The position numbers were made by a program, and so were the translations under genes. Below, one piece after another: positions 49,480-60,200 of a stretch of 64,000 nt of DNA. This DNA is from Shewanella cutis (lineage in GTDB: Bacteria; Pseudomonadota; Gammaproteobacteria; Enterobacterales; Shewanellaceae), in the NCBI RefSeq assembly GCF_022410515.1, contig NZ_JACSDI010000010.1:80445-144444 (forward strand), given 5' to 3'. Below the pieces are notes generated by a model. That model was not told the origin of the DNA, ran no database searches, and saw only the letters and a list, made by a program, of their open reading frames with translations. Position 1 is the first letter of the stretch; each line of letters begins with the position of its first letter.

Positions 49480-49737
49480 ATGTACGAAAAATCTGTCACT
49501 ATCACCGCAAAACATGGTATTCACACTCGTCCAGCCGCACTGTTGGTGAAAGAAGCGAAGACCTTCGATTGTGACGTTTTGGTTGAATGTAATGGCAAAC
49601 AAGCGAGCGCCAAAAGCTTGTTTAAGCTACAAACATTAGGTTTGTACCATGGTGTCACCGTGAGAGTTTTCGCTGAGGGAGAGCAGGCGCAGGCAGCGGT
49701 TGAAAAAGTATCAAGCTTGTTAATCACCTTAAGTTAG
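49480..49737 (+). CDS. ptsH: Phosphocarrier protein HPr
   Basis: 85 aa. GIHTRPAALLVKEAK holds the phosphorylated His15, and SAKSLFKLQTLGL the regulatory region around Ser46. Passes phosphate from EI to sugar EIIs or EIIA-Glc. First PTS gene of the ptsHI-crr cluster. Confidence 0.97.
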   Translation: MYEKSVTITAKHGIHTRPAALLVKEAKTFDCDVLVECNGKQASAKSLFKLQTLGLYHGVTVRVFAEGEQAQAAVEKVSSLLITLS

Positions 49738-49759
49738 GAACCGGCCAACATCATTAGGA

Positions 49760-51469
49760 ATGACTATGTCGATAACGGGGATTATTGTGTCATCGGGTAT
49801 CGCCTTCGGCAAGGCTTTACACCTTAACCATTGCGAAAACCACCTCGACTATCGTCCTATTCCACTCTCTAGGATCCCACTGCAGCAAAGTAAGTTTCTG
49901 AAGGCGTTACAAGCATTAAAGCAGCAGCTCAGTCTGAGTCAAACTAAGCTCGATCCCGAAAGTGAAAACTACCAACTGATTGAAGCCGATTTATTGCTCC
50001 TCGACGATGATGAGCTAATTGAACAAGTCAAAGAAGCTATCCGCACCTTACAGCTTTCTGCCAGTGTCGCTGTTGAGCGGATATTTGCCCATCAAGCCAA
50101 TGAGCTAGAGTCCTTAGACGATCCCTATTTAGCTAATCGCGCCCAAGATGTTCGATGCCTTGGCCAACGTATCGTCACCGCGATTAATGGGCGTCTGGAA
50201 CAAGGTTTAGCTGATCTGAATGAAGCAACAATACTGCTCGCCCAAGATCTGACCCCCGCTGAATTTGCCTTGCTCCCCAAAGAACATATCAGCGGTATTG
50301 TGCTTAAAACCGGTGGACTCACCAGTCATACTGCGATTTTAGCCCGCGCGGCTGGGATCCCGGCCATGTTAAGTTGTCAGTTTGATGCCGAATTCATTCC
50401 TAATGACACGCCATTAGTGCTTGATGCTCTAAACGGCGAACTTTATGTCAATCCTGAGCCTGAGCAACAAGCCCGTTTAACCGTCACCCTGCACCATGAG
50501 CAGGCAAGACGTCAGGCGCTTCAAACATACCGTAATGTGCCCGCTCAAACACAGGACGGCCATCACGTTGGTCTGCTGGCAAACGTAGGTAATTTAAATG
50601 AGATCACCCACGTTAAAGATGAAGGTGCTGATGGGATAGGCTTGTTTCGCACTGAATTTATGTTAATGCATACCAGCACCCTTCCGGATGAAAAAGCCCA
50701 GTACAACCTTTACTGCGAGGCCCTACATGCTTTAGGCGGAAAAACATTTACAATTAGAACGTTAGATATTGGTGCCGATAAAGAACTCCCCTGTTTATGC
50801 CAAGAAATCGAAGATAATCCAGCCTTGGGCCAACGTGGTGTTCGCTATACCTTAGCCCACCCTGAGTTGTTTAAAACCCAACTTCGCGCCATTTTACGGG
50901 CTGCTAATCACGGTCCAATTCGCTTGATGTTTCCCATGGTCAATCAAGTCGAAGAGTTGGATGAGATATTTAAGCTTATCGCCGAATGCCAAGATGCCCT
51001 AGAAGACGAAGAAAAAGGTTATGGCGAACTGAGTTACGGGATAGTGGTTGAAACACCCGCAGCGGTGTTGAATTTGGCGTCGATGTTGCCAAGGCTTGAT
51101 TTTGTCAGCATAGGTACCAATGATTTAACACAATATGCGATGGCTGCCGATCGCACCAATCCCCAACTAACAAAGGATTACCCTTCGCTTTCGCCCGCGA
51201 TTTTACACCTGATAAACATGACAATTACGCAAGCAAAAGCGGCTGGGGCTACAGTCTCGCTCTGTGGTGAGTTAGCCAGTTCGCCGCAAATGGCTCCGCT
51301 ACTTGTTGGTATGGGGCTGGATGAACTCAGCGTTAACTTAAGCTCATTGCTCGAAGTGAAGGCGGCAATTTGCCAAGGTGAATTGGCTAAATTTTCTGTG
51401 TTAGCGCAAACAGCGATGCAGCAAAATAGACTTTCAGATCTGCAGCAGTGTATAACAAACTATAAATAA
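49760..51469 (+). CDS. ptsI: PTS enzyme I
   Basis: 569 aa. GGLTSHTAILARAAGIPA near 187 holds the active-site His; GADGIGLFRTEFML and SLCGELASSPQ are PEP-binding signatures in the C-terminal TIM barrel. Transfers phosphate from PEP to HPr. Gap to ptsH 22 bp. Confidence 0.97.
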   Translation: MTMSITGIIVSSGIAFGKALHLNHCENHLDYRPIPLSRIPLQQSKFLKALQALKQQLSLSQTKLDPESENYQLIEADLLLLDDDELIEQVKEAIRTLQLSASVAVERIFAHQANELESLDDPYLANRAQDVRCLGQRIVTAINGRLEQGLADLNEATILLAQDLTPAEFALLPKEHISGIVLKTGGLTSHTAILARAAGIPAMLSCQFDAEFIPNDTPLVLDALNGELYVNPEPEQQARLTVTLHHEQARRQALQTYRNVPAQTQDGHHVGLLANVGNLNEITHVKDEGADGIGLFRTEFMLMHTSTLPDEKAQYNLYCEALHALGGKTFTIRTLDIGADKELPCLCQEIEDNPALGQRGVRYTLAHPELFKTQLRAILRAANHGPIRLMFPMVNQVEELDEIFKLIAECQDALEDEEKGYGELSYGIVVETPAAVLNLASMLPRLDFVSIGTNDLTQYAMAADRTNPQLTKDYPSLSPAILHLINMTITQAKAAGATVSLCGELASSPQMAPLLVGMGLDELSVNLSSLLEVKAAICQGELAKFSVLAQTAMQQNRLSDLQQCITNYK

Positions 51470-51540
51470 TACATGTAATTGGTTATGCTGCTTCACAGAC
51501 CATAAGAGAACAACAAAAACAAGCAAAGGGGCACAATATA

Positions 51541-52050
51541 ATGGGATTTTTAAGTCGTATAAGGCGATTAGTATCAGGCCAACCACAACTGGCTGGTGGC
51601 ATCATGGTCTATGCCCCAGTAAATGGGGAAATAGTCGCGATTGAAAAGGTCCCTGATGTCGTTTTTGCTGAAAAGATTGTGGGTGATGGAATCGCTATCG
51701 CGCCCAAAGGTGACACCATTGTTGCACCGATTGATGGTACTATCGGTAAAATATTCGAAACTAATCATGCCTTTAGTATCGAGTCGCCTCAAGGATTAGA
51801 ATTATTTGTTCACTTTGGAGTGGGCACAGTAGAACTCAGAGGCCGTGGTTTTAGTCGTTTGGCCGAAGAAGGTCAAGAAGTGAAGGTAGGCGATCCGATT
51901 TTGTCATTTGATCTTGAGTATCTTAAAGATCAAGTGGATAGCTTACTCACGCCCGTCGTACTCGCCAATATGGAAGATGTGAAGTATCTAGATAAAGCTC
52001 AGGGTAACGTAACCGCAGGTAAAGACCCTATTTTTACGGTACAACTTTAG
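51541..52050 (+). CDS. crr: PTS glucose-specific EIIA component (EIIA-Glc)
   Basis: 169 aa. Active-site His in ELFVHFGVGTVEL near 90 and the supporting His in ETNHAFSIES near 75. It regulates adenylate cyclase and non-PTS permeases besides phosphotransfer. The 71-bp gap after ptsI may hold a second promoter, as in E. coli crr. Confidence 0.96.
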   Translation: MGFLSRIRRLVSGQPQLAGGIMVYAPVNGEIVAIEKVPDVVFAEKIVGDGIAIAPKGDTIVAPIDGTIGKIFETNHAFSIESPQGLELFVHFGVGTVELRGRGFSRLAEEGQEVKVGDPILSFDLEYLKDQVDSLLTPVVLANMEDVKYLDKAQGNVTAGKDPIFTVQL

Positions 52051-52120
52051 TCATCAGTTACTTGTACACAATGAGTACCGTTTTAAGCACCAAACGTGAA
52101 GCATCCCCTTTTCTTGCTAA

Positions 52121-52150
52121 GTGTTACCGCTATACTGCCAGCGGTAACAC
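52121..52150. repeat. Strong hairpin after crr lacking a U tract
   Basis: GTGTTACCGC and GCGGTAACAC form a perfect 10-bp stem with a 10-nt loop, but no T run follows on either strand. It could stabilise the crr mRNA 3' end or serve a factor-dependent end. Confidence 0.5.
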
Positions 52151-52182
52151 TACTGACCAAAGCAAAGCAGCCCCTTAAACCT

Positions 52183-52530
52183 CTAGTTGCTCTGCAAGTA
52201 ATACCCATTAATGGTGATAAACTCAGAATCTTCCGTAAGCGGTAATTGGCCTAACTGTGACAATGCTTGTTTGAGTTTACTCATTATATCCGTCTGTAAA
52301 GCGCGGGCTGAAGGCGGTAAATCAGTCTTTATAATGCGTAGGGCTGTGATGGACTTATAGGCAATCACCCGTCTTACAAATACGCAGTCTTTTGCCTGTA
52401 TTTGAGATATCACTTCATTTGATACTTCATAATCCAATGGAAAATCAGCCTCGCCTACCAGCCGTAATTGTAGGTAAACACAGTGTGACGCTAAGAGACT
52501 AATGCATTCACGCCATTTGGTATTGTTCAT
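52183..52530 (-). CDS. Hypothetical protein (115 aa)
   Basis: Soluble, not recognised. MNNTKWRECISLLASHCVYL starts the chain; the middle reads FVRRVIAYKSITALRIIK. GAG lies 5 nt before the ATG at 52530 (an upstream GTG-ATG is also possible). Monocistronic between crr and nap, on the minus strand. Confidence 0.6.
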   Translation of the reverse strand: MNNTKWRECISLLASHCVYLQLRLVGEADFPLDYEVSNEVISQIQAKDCVFVRRVIAYKSITALRIIKTDLPPSARALQTDIMSKLKQALSQLGQLPLTEDSEFITINGYYLQSN

Positions 52531-52602
52531 CACAACTCGTTGTCATTATCATCAATGCTAAATAGTATATATTTTTCATATAGATAAATCATTGATTCAA
52601 GC

Positions 52603-52639
52603 TAAAAATAAAAAGCCAAGTTTGGAGAGCACTTGGCCT
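52603..52639 (-). terminator. Terminator of the nap operon
   Basis: On the minus strand GCCAAG pairs with CTTGGC, with an 11-nt loop, followed by TTTTTATTTTT. It lies just after napC. Confidence 0.8.
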
Positions 52640-52667
52640 TTGACTGGAGATGAAATATTACACGCGA

Positions 52668-53255
52668 TTAGAAACCTTCAACGCCCGCCATATCAGGAAG
52701 ATGATGGGCAATACCTTTGTGGCAATCAATACAGGTCTTCTCACCACTGGCCAGCGATGTGGAGTGCATCTGCGCGGCGCGTGGTGACTGTCTGGTAAAA
52801 TCCATATAGGTAAAGTTATGGCAATTTCGACACTCGAGCGAGTCATTTGCCTTTAACCGCGCCCATTCATGTTCAGCTAGCTCACGACGTTTACTCTCAA
52901 ACTTTTCGCGGGTATTGATGGTACCAAACACTTTACCCCACACTTCTTTTGATGCTTGCATCTTACGGGCAATTTTATCAGTCCAGTTATGCGGAACATG
53001 GCAGTCAGGACAGGTTGCACGCACCCCACTGCGGTTGGTGAAATGGATAGTCGACTGTAACTCTTGATAGACGTTATTTTCCATTTCATGGCAACCGATA
53101 CAGAAGGCTTCTTGGTTGGTAGCTTCAAGCGCAGTGTTAAAGCCACCCCAGAAGATCACCCCCGCCACAAAGCCACCTAAGGTTAAAAACCCTAAACTGT
53201 AGTGCACACTCGGCCGATTGAGCACTTGCCAGATCTTTTTAAGTTTATCTAACAT
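52668..53255 (-). CDS. napC: Periplasmic nitrate reductase electron donor, tetraheme cytochrome NapC
   Basis: 195 aa. An N-terminal membrane anchor (about 18-38) is followed by four heme-binding motifs CIGCH, CPDCH, CRNCH and CIDCH. Takes electrons from menaquinol and passes them to NapB/NapA. Last gene of napEDABC. The NapC/NirT family signature is complete. Confidence 0.94.
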   Translation of the reverse strand: MLDKLKKIWQVLNRPSVHYSLGFLTLGGFVAGVIFWGGFNTALEATNQEAFCIGCHEMENNVYQELQSTIHFTNRSGVRATCPDCHVPHNWTDKIARKMQASKEVWGKVFGTINTREKFESKRRELAEHEWARLKANDSLECRNCHNFTYMDFTRQSPRAAQMHSTSLASGEKTCIDCHKGIAHHLPDMAGVEGF

Positions 53256-53263
53256 AGTGACTC

Positions 53264-53749
53264 CTAGTGTTTTTTCTGCACAGTGTTGGCTTTAATCAGA
53301 TGATCCATATCCACAAAGTCGTTCTCGACCAGTAATTTTGCATCCAGTTGCGGCACATGGCACTGAGTGCAGAAATAACGCCTTGGCGAAAGCTCAGCTA
53401 AGAAGTTGTTGTCCCTATCCATATAGTGAGTCACGCTCACCATAGGTGCTTGGGAGTCCCCCGTGCGTTGCCTTGCGTGGCACGCCATACATTTATTGAC
53501 CTTAAGATCGAGCTGATAGCCATCGATCTTATGTGGGATCACGGGTGGCTGCATCGGGTAGTTACGCACCTCTTTGATATCTTTATTCAGCACCGCCTGC
53601 ATCGCGGGCGGTGTTGGCTCAACGTCAATTGGCACCTGACGTAAGGTATCGATTTTATCCTCCGGAATACTGGCTGCAGTCACACTGGTTATCATCAAGG
53701 CTGAAAAGGCAAGCGCACTAAATGCTGAAACTAATTTGAATGTTTTCAT
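53264..53749 (-). CDS. napB: Periplasmic nitrate reductase small subunit, diheme NapB
   Basis: 161 aa. A signal peptide (about 1-25) and two CXXCH motifs, CMACH near 88 and CTQCH near 129, give the diheme subunit of NapAB. Normal length, in conserved order after napA. Confidence 0.95.
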   Translation of the reverse strand: MKTFKLVSAFSALAFSALMITSVTAASIPEDKIDTLRQVPIDVEPTPPAMQAVLNKDIKEVRNYPMQPPVIPHKIDGYQLDLKVNKCMACHARQRTGDSQAPMVSVTHYMDRDNNFLAELSPRRYFCTQCHVPQLDAKLLVENDFVDMDHLIKANTVQKKH

Positions 53750-53759
53750 CCTGTGCTCC

Positions 53760-56255
53760 TTATACCTTGACGATTTTCACAGCGCATTTCTTAAAGTCGG
53801 TTTGTTTCGACAGCGGATCTGTCGCATCCAAGGTGACTTTATTAATGAGCTGACTGGCATCAAACCAAGGTACAAACACCAGACCCACTGGCGGCTTGTT
53901 ACGACCACGGGTTTCGACACGGGTTTTGATTTCACCACGGCGAGACACGACGCGCACTTCATCACCACGGCGTAAACCACGTTTTTTGGCATCTTCTGGA
54001 TGCATAAAACACACTGCATCGGGGAAGGCACGATAAAGCTCAGGCACACGTTGGGTCATCGAGCCCGAATGCCAGTGTTCAAGCACACGACCCGTAGATA
54101 GCCAAATATCGAATTCTTCATCAGGAGATTCTGCTGGTGGCTCATAGGGCAGCGCAAAAATCACCGCACGACCATCAGGATGTCCATAAAATTCAAAGCC
54201 TTTACCCGGTTTAACGTAGGGATCGGCTCCTTCTCGGAAACGCCATTGGGTTTCTTTGCCATTAACTACGGGCCAGCGAAGACCATGGGCTTCATGATAA
54301 GCATCAAACGGGGCCAAATCGTGACCATGGCCACGGCCAAAGGTGGCGTATTCTTCAAACAGGCCTTTTTGAACATAAAAGCCAAAATGTTTCGCTTCGT
54401 TGTTCAAATACTTAGGATCGGTATCGGCCAGAGGGAACTTATCGACATTGCCGTTTTTGTACAGCACTTCAAATAGGGTTTTGCCCTTAAATTGCGGATT
54501 AGCGGCCAAGACTTCCTTCGGCCAGACTTCGTCGGTCGTAAAGCGCTTAGAGAACTCCATCAACTGCCACAGATCCGAGTGAGATTCACCCGGTGCCTGC
54601 ACCATTTGATGCCAAAATTGAGTGCGACGCTCAGCATTACCATAGGCGCCCTCTTTCTCAACCCACATCGCGGTTGGCAGAATTAAGTCCGCAGCTTGGG
54701 TCGTCACAGTGGGATACGCATCGGACACCACAATAAAGTTGGCGGGATTGCGATAGCCAGGTAAGCCTTCCTCATTGATGTTCGGGCCAGCCTGCATATT
54801 ATTGTTCACTTGCACCCAATAGCAGTTCAAGTCGCCATCTTTTAAGCGGCGGTTTTGTTCGACGGCGTGATAACCGGGTTTTGGCGGAATAATACCGCTG
54901 GGGATCTTCCAAATTTCTTCGGCGTGTTTTCGATGCTCAGGGTTTGTTACCACCATATCCGCGGGTAAACGGTGGGAGAAGGTTCCCACTTCGCGCGCCG
55001 TACCGCAGGCAGAAGGTTGGCCAGTTAACGAGAACGGGCTGTTACCGGGAGTTGAAATCTTACCTGTTAGTAAGTGAATGTTATAAATCAGGTTATTACA
55101 CCACACACCACGGGTATGTTGGTTAAAGCCCATGGTCCAGAACGAGGTGACCTTGGTATTAGGATCGGCATAAAGCTTCGCCAATTCAATGAGTTTAGCC
55201 TCTGGTACGCCCGACATTTTGCTGACCTTCTCCACCGTATATTCGGCGACAAAGGCCTTAAAAGTATCGAAATCAATCGGAGTCGAATCCCCTGCCGTTT
55301 TCACGTTTTTGGCTTTCTGCTCCAGCGGATGGGTTGGACGTAAGCCATAGCCGATATCCGTGGTACCTTGGCGGAAGTTAACGTGCTTCTTCACAAAGTC
55401 CCAGTTTACTTTATCGTTTTGAATGATGTAGTTGGCGATAAAGTTCAGGATGGCTAAGTCAGTTTGCGGCGTAAATACAATAGGTAAATCCGCTAAGTCG
55501 AAGGAGCGATGCTCAAACGTCGATAAAACTGCAACCTTCACATGGGATGCGCTTAAACGGCGATCGGTGACCCGAGTCCATAAAATCGGATGCATTTCAG
55601 CCATGTTAGAACCCCACAGCACAAAGGCATCGGCTGCTTCCATATCATCGTAACAGCCCATTGGCTCATCGATACCGAAGGTACGCATAAAGCCCACCAC
55701 GGCTGACGCCATACAGTGACGCGCATTCGGATCAATGTTGTTAGAGCCAAAGCCCGCCTTCATCAACTTAACCGCGGCGTAGCCTTCCCAGACGGTCCAT
55801 TGGCCCGAGCCAAACATCCCAACTGCGGTAGGTCCTTTGGCTTTTAAGGTTTCCTTCCATTTCTGCGCCATGATATCAAAAGCGCTATCCCAACTAATGG
55901 GAGTAAATTCACCGTGCTTGTCGTACTTGCCGTCGGTCATTCTGAGCATTGGCGTGGTCAAACGATCGCTGCCATACATAATTTTCGACAGAAAGTAACC
56001 CTTAATACAGTTAAGGCCGCGGTTTACTTCGCTGTTTGCATCGCCGTGGGTGGCAACCACTTTGCCATCACGGGTCGCGACAATTACCGAGCAGCCCGTA
56101 CCACAGAAACGGCAAGGCGCTTTGTTCCACTCCAATTTGGTTTGCTCTGAGCTAGTAATTAAATTGCTCGCCGATGCTGGCAGCGCTAAACCTGCGGCGC
56201 CCGCTGCTGCAATCACTGCATTGGCTTTTATAAAGTCACGTCTATTCATGTTCAT
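53760..56255 (-). CDS. napA: Periplasmic nitrate reductase catalytic subunit NapA (molybdoenzyme)
   Basis: 831 aa. A twin-arginine signal ([14 protein letters not shown]) targets the folded enzyme. [4Fe-4S] ligands lie in [13 protein letters not shown] and GLNCIKGYF, and the Mo-binding Cys in [11 protein letters not shown] near 151. It reduces nitrate to nitrite in the periplasm with bis-MGD. The first ATG (56255) follows AGAGGGTGAAGA, so it is taken as the start; it overlaps the napD stop. Confidence 0.96.
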   Translation of the reverse strand: MNMNRRDFIKANAVIAAAGAAGLALPASASNLITSSEQTKLEWNKAPCRFCGTGCSVIVATRDGKVVATHGDANSEVNRGLNCIKGYFLSKIMYGSDRLTTPMLRMTDGKYDKHGEFTPISWDSAFDIMAQKWKETLKAKGPTAVGMFGSGQWTVWEGYAAVKLMKAGFGSNNIDPNARHCMASAVVGFMRTFGIDEPMGCYDDMEAADAFVLWGSNMAEMHPILWTRVTDRRLSASHVKVAVLSTFEHRSFDLADLPIVFTPQTDLAILNFIANYIIQNDKVNWDFVKKHVNFRQGTTDIGYGLRPTHPLEQKAKNVKTAGDSTPIDFDTFKAFVAEYTVEKVSKMSGVPEAKLIELAKLYADPNTKVTSFWTMGFNQHTRGVWCNNLIYNIHLLTGKISTPGNSPFSLTGQPSACGTAREVGTFSHRLPADMVVTNPEHRKHAEEIWKIPSGIIPPKPGYHAVEQNRRLKDGDLNCYWVQVNNNMQAGPNINEEGLPGYRNPANFIVVSDAYPTVTTQAADLILPTAMWVEKEGAYGNAERRTQFWHQMVQAPGESHSDLWQLMEFSKRFTTDEVWPKEVLAANPQFKGKTLFEVLYKNGNVDKFPLADTDPKYLNNEAKHFGFYVQKGLFEEYATFGRGHGHDLAPFDAYHEAHGLRWPVVNGKETQWRFREGADPYVKPGKGFEFYGHPDGRAVIFALPYEPPAESPDEEFDIWLSTGRVLEHWHSGSMTQRVPELYRAFPDAVCFMHPEDAKKRGLRRGDEVRVVSRRGEIKTRVETRGRNKPPVGLVFVPWFDASQLINKVTLDATDPLSKQTDFKKCAVKIVKV

Positions 56256-56509
56256 TCTTCACCCTCTTCAAGCGCTTCACTCTGGTGGTAAACCATAGTG
56301 GCGGATAACACGCCAGAAATGGCATTAATCTGTTCAATACCGTCCATCAAGGCACGTTGGGAGTTACCTTCAAGTACGACGACGAGTTTTACTTCGTTAT
56401 TGACAGAGAGTTCGGCGTTTTCAATCGCCATAATGTGTTGCCTGACTTCCGCCATCTTATTTGGCATGACTTGCACCACGAGACTCGTGATATGCAGCTC
56501 TTTGCTCAT
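56252..56509 (-). CDS. napD: NapD, chaperone of the NapA Tat signal
   Basis: 85 aa. [20 protein letters not shown] at the N-terminus and a ferredoxin-like fold match NapD, which binds the NapA signal peptide during maturation. The stop overlaps the napA start (ATGA). Confidence 0.92.
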   Translation of the reverse strand: MSKELHITSLVVQVMPNKMAEVRQHIMAIENAELSVNNEVKLVVVLEGNSQRALMDGIEQINAISGVLSATMVYHQSEALEEGEE

Positions 56510-56550
56510 CCGACACTCCGCTTATTCATGTTGTTATTGTTCTTTGGACC

Positions 56551-56709
56551 TCAACCTGCACCCGGTGGGCCGGTGAAGATTTGGCTAATCCATATGGCAA
56601 ATCCCAATCCACTCACCAACAACACGGATAAGAGGGGGGCGAGAAATACGGTTAAAAAGATAAAAATTTTCAGTTCTAAGGATTTTTCTGCTGCGCTATT
56701 AGCACTCAT
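56551..56709 (-). CDS. napE: NapE-like small membrane protein of the nap operon
   Basis: 52 aa with one hydrophobic helix (about 15-42: LTVFLAPLLSVLLVSGLGF) and the end FTGPPGAG, the NapE pattern. Function unknown. The ATG at 56709 follows GGAGGACGC; the longer open frame upstream lacks a start signal. First gene of napEDABC. Confidence 0.88.
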   Translation of the reverse strand: MSANSAAEKSLELKIFIFLTVFLAPLLSVLLVSGLGFAIWISQIFTGPPGAG

Positions 56710-56859
56710 GCGTCCTCCAAGCGGTTCATTCCTGCGATGGATAACTCTGACCAAACACCGGATTGATGAGTATTTTAATTGCATCTTTAATCGAAAAATG
56801 ATCATAACGTTAAACTGTTAACAAACTGTATACCTCCAAATCGGTAAACCCGTTAATGC

Positions 56860-56873
56860 TTGATCCAGATCAT
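56860..56873 (-). promoter_or_regulatory. FNR/EtrA-type box upstream of napE
   Basis: TTGATCCAGATCAT (plus strand) matches TTGATnnnnATCAA at all but the final base. Location about 150 bp before napE and the anaerobic role of Nap support a regulator site of the FNR/CRP class. Activation distance to the true promoter is unknown. Confidence 0.6.
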
Positions 56874-57040
56874 CAATTTAAAGATACATTTGATTAGATC
56901 ACGGTTTTTAAGTGTTGTTTTAGATTACAAGCTGATAGATTAATTTGGTTTTCTTGTTAATTAATAACTAAAGCATCGGGTGGTAAAAGTTGTCAGTTAT
57001 AAAAACACACAAGATTTGAACAAAATATATCTTAAGGAGT

Positions 57041-57082
57041 ATGACGGTTGCTCTCACCCATGGCGTCTATGTAGCTACCTAG
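57041..57082 (+). CDS. Possible 13-codon peptide ORF with a strong ribosome binding site
   Basis: ATG...TAG encodes MTVALTHGVYVAT. A consensus AAGGAG lies 2 nt upstream of the ATG (AAGGAGTATG), closer than usual, so initiation may be weak. It stands alone in the region between nap and the hrpA terminator. It might be a leader, a micropeptide or a chance match; no conservation can be judged here. Confidence 0.3.
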   Translation: MTVALTHGVYVAT

Positions 57083-57150
57083 CGAGTTTAGGCAAAATGT
57101 ATTAGTTGTGCTGTCGATACACTCACCCGATCAGCATATTCAAAGTATAA

Positions 57151-57181
57151 AAAAGCCGAACTCTGTATAGGTTCGGCTTTT
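57151..57181. terminator. Terminator of hrpA (bidirectional)
   Basis: AAAAGCCGAAC/GTTCGGCTTTT, 11-bp perfect stem with a 9-nt loop, 40 bp after the hrpA stop. Confidence 0.88.
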
Positions 57182-57220
57182 CATAATACAGCCTGAGTTG
57201 GCCTTGTTTAGCGGAGTAAA

Positions 57221-60200
57221 TTAGCTCAGCAGGATATGGTTTAAGATACGCTTTTCCGAGATAGGATAGGCAGTACCAAGCGCTTGGGCAAAGCATGACA
57301 CCCGGTACTCTTCAATCATCCAGCGCGCTTCTATCAGTGCCGCTGGTGTAGGCTGCGAGCGTGGCACCTTAGCAAGTTGCGCCGCTAAGGCCTCCTGCAC
57401 TTTAGTGATACTCTGCATATGCAAGCGGTCACGGGTCGGGTCTACAGGTAATTTATCGATCCGGATTTCAATCGCCTTTAAGTAGCGCGCCACATCCGCT
57501 AAGCGATTCCAACCACAAGCTTCAACAAATCCCTTAAAGACTAATTGGTCCAATTGGCTTTGAATATCACTCATCGCAAAAGCAATATCCAAACTGATTT
57601 TGCCCTTAGTCCGCTTTTTAATGCCTTGGTAGAGCGTCAAAATCCGCTCCACTTTTAGGGCAATTTGCTCGGCGGTAGGGTTCAGCTCTTGGCGCACCCA
57701 ATCCTTAGCCTGTTCGAACTGAGCAGCATCGCGCACATCCAGCGCTTTCTCATCGAGTAATTGCTGCACCGCTGCGGCAATGATGTCATCAATCAGAATT
57801 TGGACTTGGCCAAATGGATTGAAATACATTGCTAATTTTGCCTTGTTCGGCAGCGCCTGTTGCAGGTGTTTTACTGGTGAGGGGATATTTAGTAACAACA
57901 AGCGTCTAAGCCCCTGACGATGCGCCGCCTCTGCCTCAAATTCATCATCAAATAATTTGATGGCAACTGAATCTTTATTATCAATCAAGGCGGGGAATGC
58001 CCGCACTTGATAGTTACCCTTACGCTGCTCAAATTGCTTAGGTAAGTCACCAAATGACCATTCGGTGATCGCTTCTTTCTCAATGCCCTTATCCGCTACT
58101 TGACGAATCGCCTTCGCGACCACGCCCTGTAACTCGGCCTTTAAGGTATCAAGCACCCGCCCCTGTGCCACTAACTTGCCCTTGTCATCCTCAATCTTAA
58201 AGTTCATCAGCAAATGCACTGGCATCTGCGAAACATCAAAATCTTCAGGATTGACGCGCGTGCCACTCATACGCAGCAGCTGTTTGCACATGGCCTCGAG
58301 TAAACTGGCGCTAAAGGGCTGCATCGCCTGCACGCAGGCACGGGCATAATCGGGCGCAGGCACAAAGTTACGTCGCAGCCCCTTTGGCAGGGATTTAATT
58401 AGCGCGACGCATTTCTCCTCACGCATTCCCGCCACTAGCCAATCGAAATCCGTATCATCGATTTGATTAAGTAACGCCACAGGAATATGCACAGAGACAC
58501 CATCATCACTCGCAGCTGGGTCGAAGTGATAACTGAGTTGCAGGCGAATATTGCCCTTGTGCCAGCTATCAGGGAAATCCAATGCCGAGATATGATCGGC
58601 ACTGCGCTGCATCAATAGCGACTTATTAAAATCGAGTAAATCGGGCTGAGTTCGGCGCGCTTCCTTCCACCAGCTAAAGAACTTAGGCGCGTTATAGATG
58701 CCTTCGGGAATGCGCGGCTCGTAAAAGTCCATCAACACTTGTTCATCGACCAAAATATCGCGGCGACGGGACTTGTGCTCGAGCGCTTCGACATCCTCCA
58801 ATAACTTTTGGTTAGCGATAAAGAAGGCTTCTTTGGTCTGTAACTGCCCTTCGGCGAGCGCGCTACGAATAAAGATTTCGCGCGCTTCAACAGGATTAAT
58901 CGGCCCATATTGCACGCGGCGGCGATGCACCACGGTCAAGCCATAGAGCACTTGATTCTCAAAGGCGATCACACTGCCCTGTTTCGCCTCAAAATGTGGC
59001 TCTAGGTGATTCTTTTTAATCAGATGTGCTGCTAACGGCTCGAGCCACTCTGGCTCAATTTTGGCGCAGCAGCGGGCAAACAGCTTAGAGGTTTCCATCA
59101 GCTCCGCCGCCATAATCCACTTAGGGCCTTTCTTAGCCAACGGAGAGCCGGGGAACACAAAAAACTTACGATTACGCGCGCCTAAGTATTCGTTGTTATT
59201 GTCCTTAAAGCCAATATGGCTGAGCAGACCCGATAACAGCGCACGGTGCAGCGCATCGTAGCTCGCAGGAGTATCGTTTAAGCGCCACTTTAAATCGTGA
59301 ACCGCTTGTTTTAACTGAGTATATAAATCCTGCCATTCACGCACCCGCAGGTAGGCTAAGAACTCGTCGCGGCACTTTTTACGGAACTGACTGGCGGATA
59401 ATTCCTTTTGTTGCTCTTTTAAGTGCTGCCATAAGTTTACCCAACTGACAAAATCAGACTGGGGATCGGCAAAGCGGCGATGGGCTTCATCGGACGCCTG
59501 CTTTTTATCCATGGGCCGCTCACGGGGATCTTGAATCGACAGCCCTGAGGCGATCACTAACACCTCATTTAAGCAACCAAGTTGGTGGCTCTCGACCACC
59601 ATACGCGCTAAACGTGGATCGACGGGGATTTGCGATAACTGCCGCCCCAGCGGCGTTAACACTATATTGCCCTTCTGCTGCTTAACCGCCTGTAATTCCT
59701 CAAGCAGTAAGAAGCCATCGCGAATATGGCGCGGATCGGGTGGCTCAATAAACGGGAAAGCAGCGATATCGCCAAGGCCGATAGCGAGCATCTGCAAAAT
59801 CACCGACGCCAAATTGGTGCGTAAGATTTCGGGATCAGTAAAGGCTGGGCGGTTATTAAAATCCGCCTCATCGTATAAGCGTATACAAATCCCCGGACCA
59901 ACACGGCCGCAGCGGCCTTGGCGCTGATTGGCACTCGCCTGTGAAATCGGCTCAATCGGCAAACGTTGGACTTTAGTGCGATAACTATAACGGCTGATCC
60001 GCGCTGTCCCTGGGTCAATCACGTAGCGAATACCCGGCACTGTCAGCGAGGTTTCCGCTACGTTAGTCGCAAGCACGATGCGACGCCCTGTATGACTGCT
60101 AAAGACCTTTGATTGCTCGCCGTAGGAGAGGCGCGCATACAGCGGCAAAATCTCGGTATCGCGGTAATTACGCCGATTAAGCTGCTCTGCGGTATCACGA

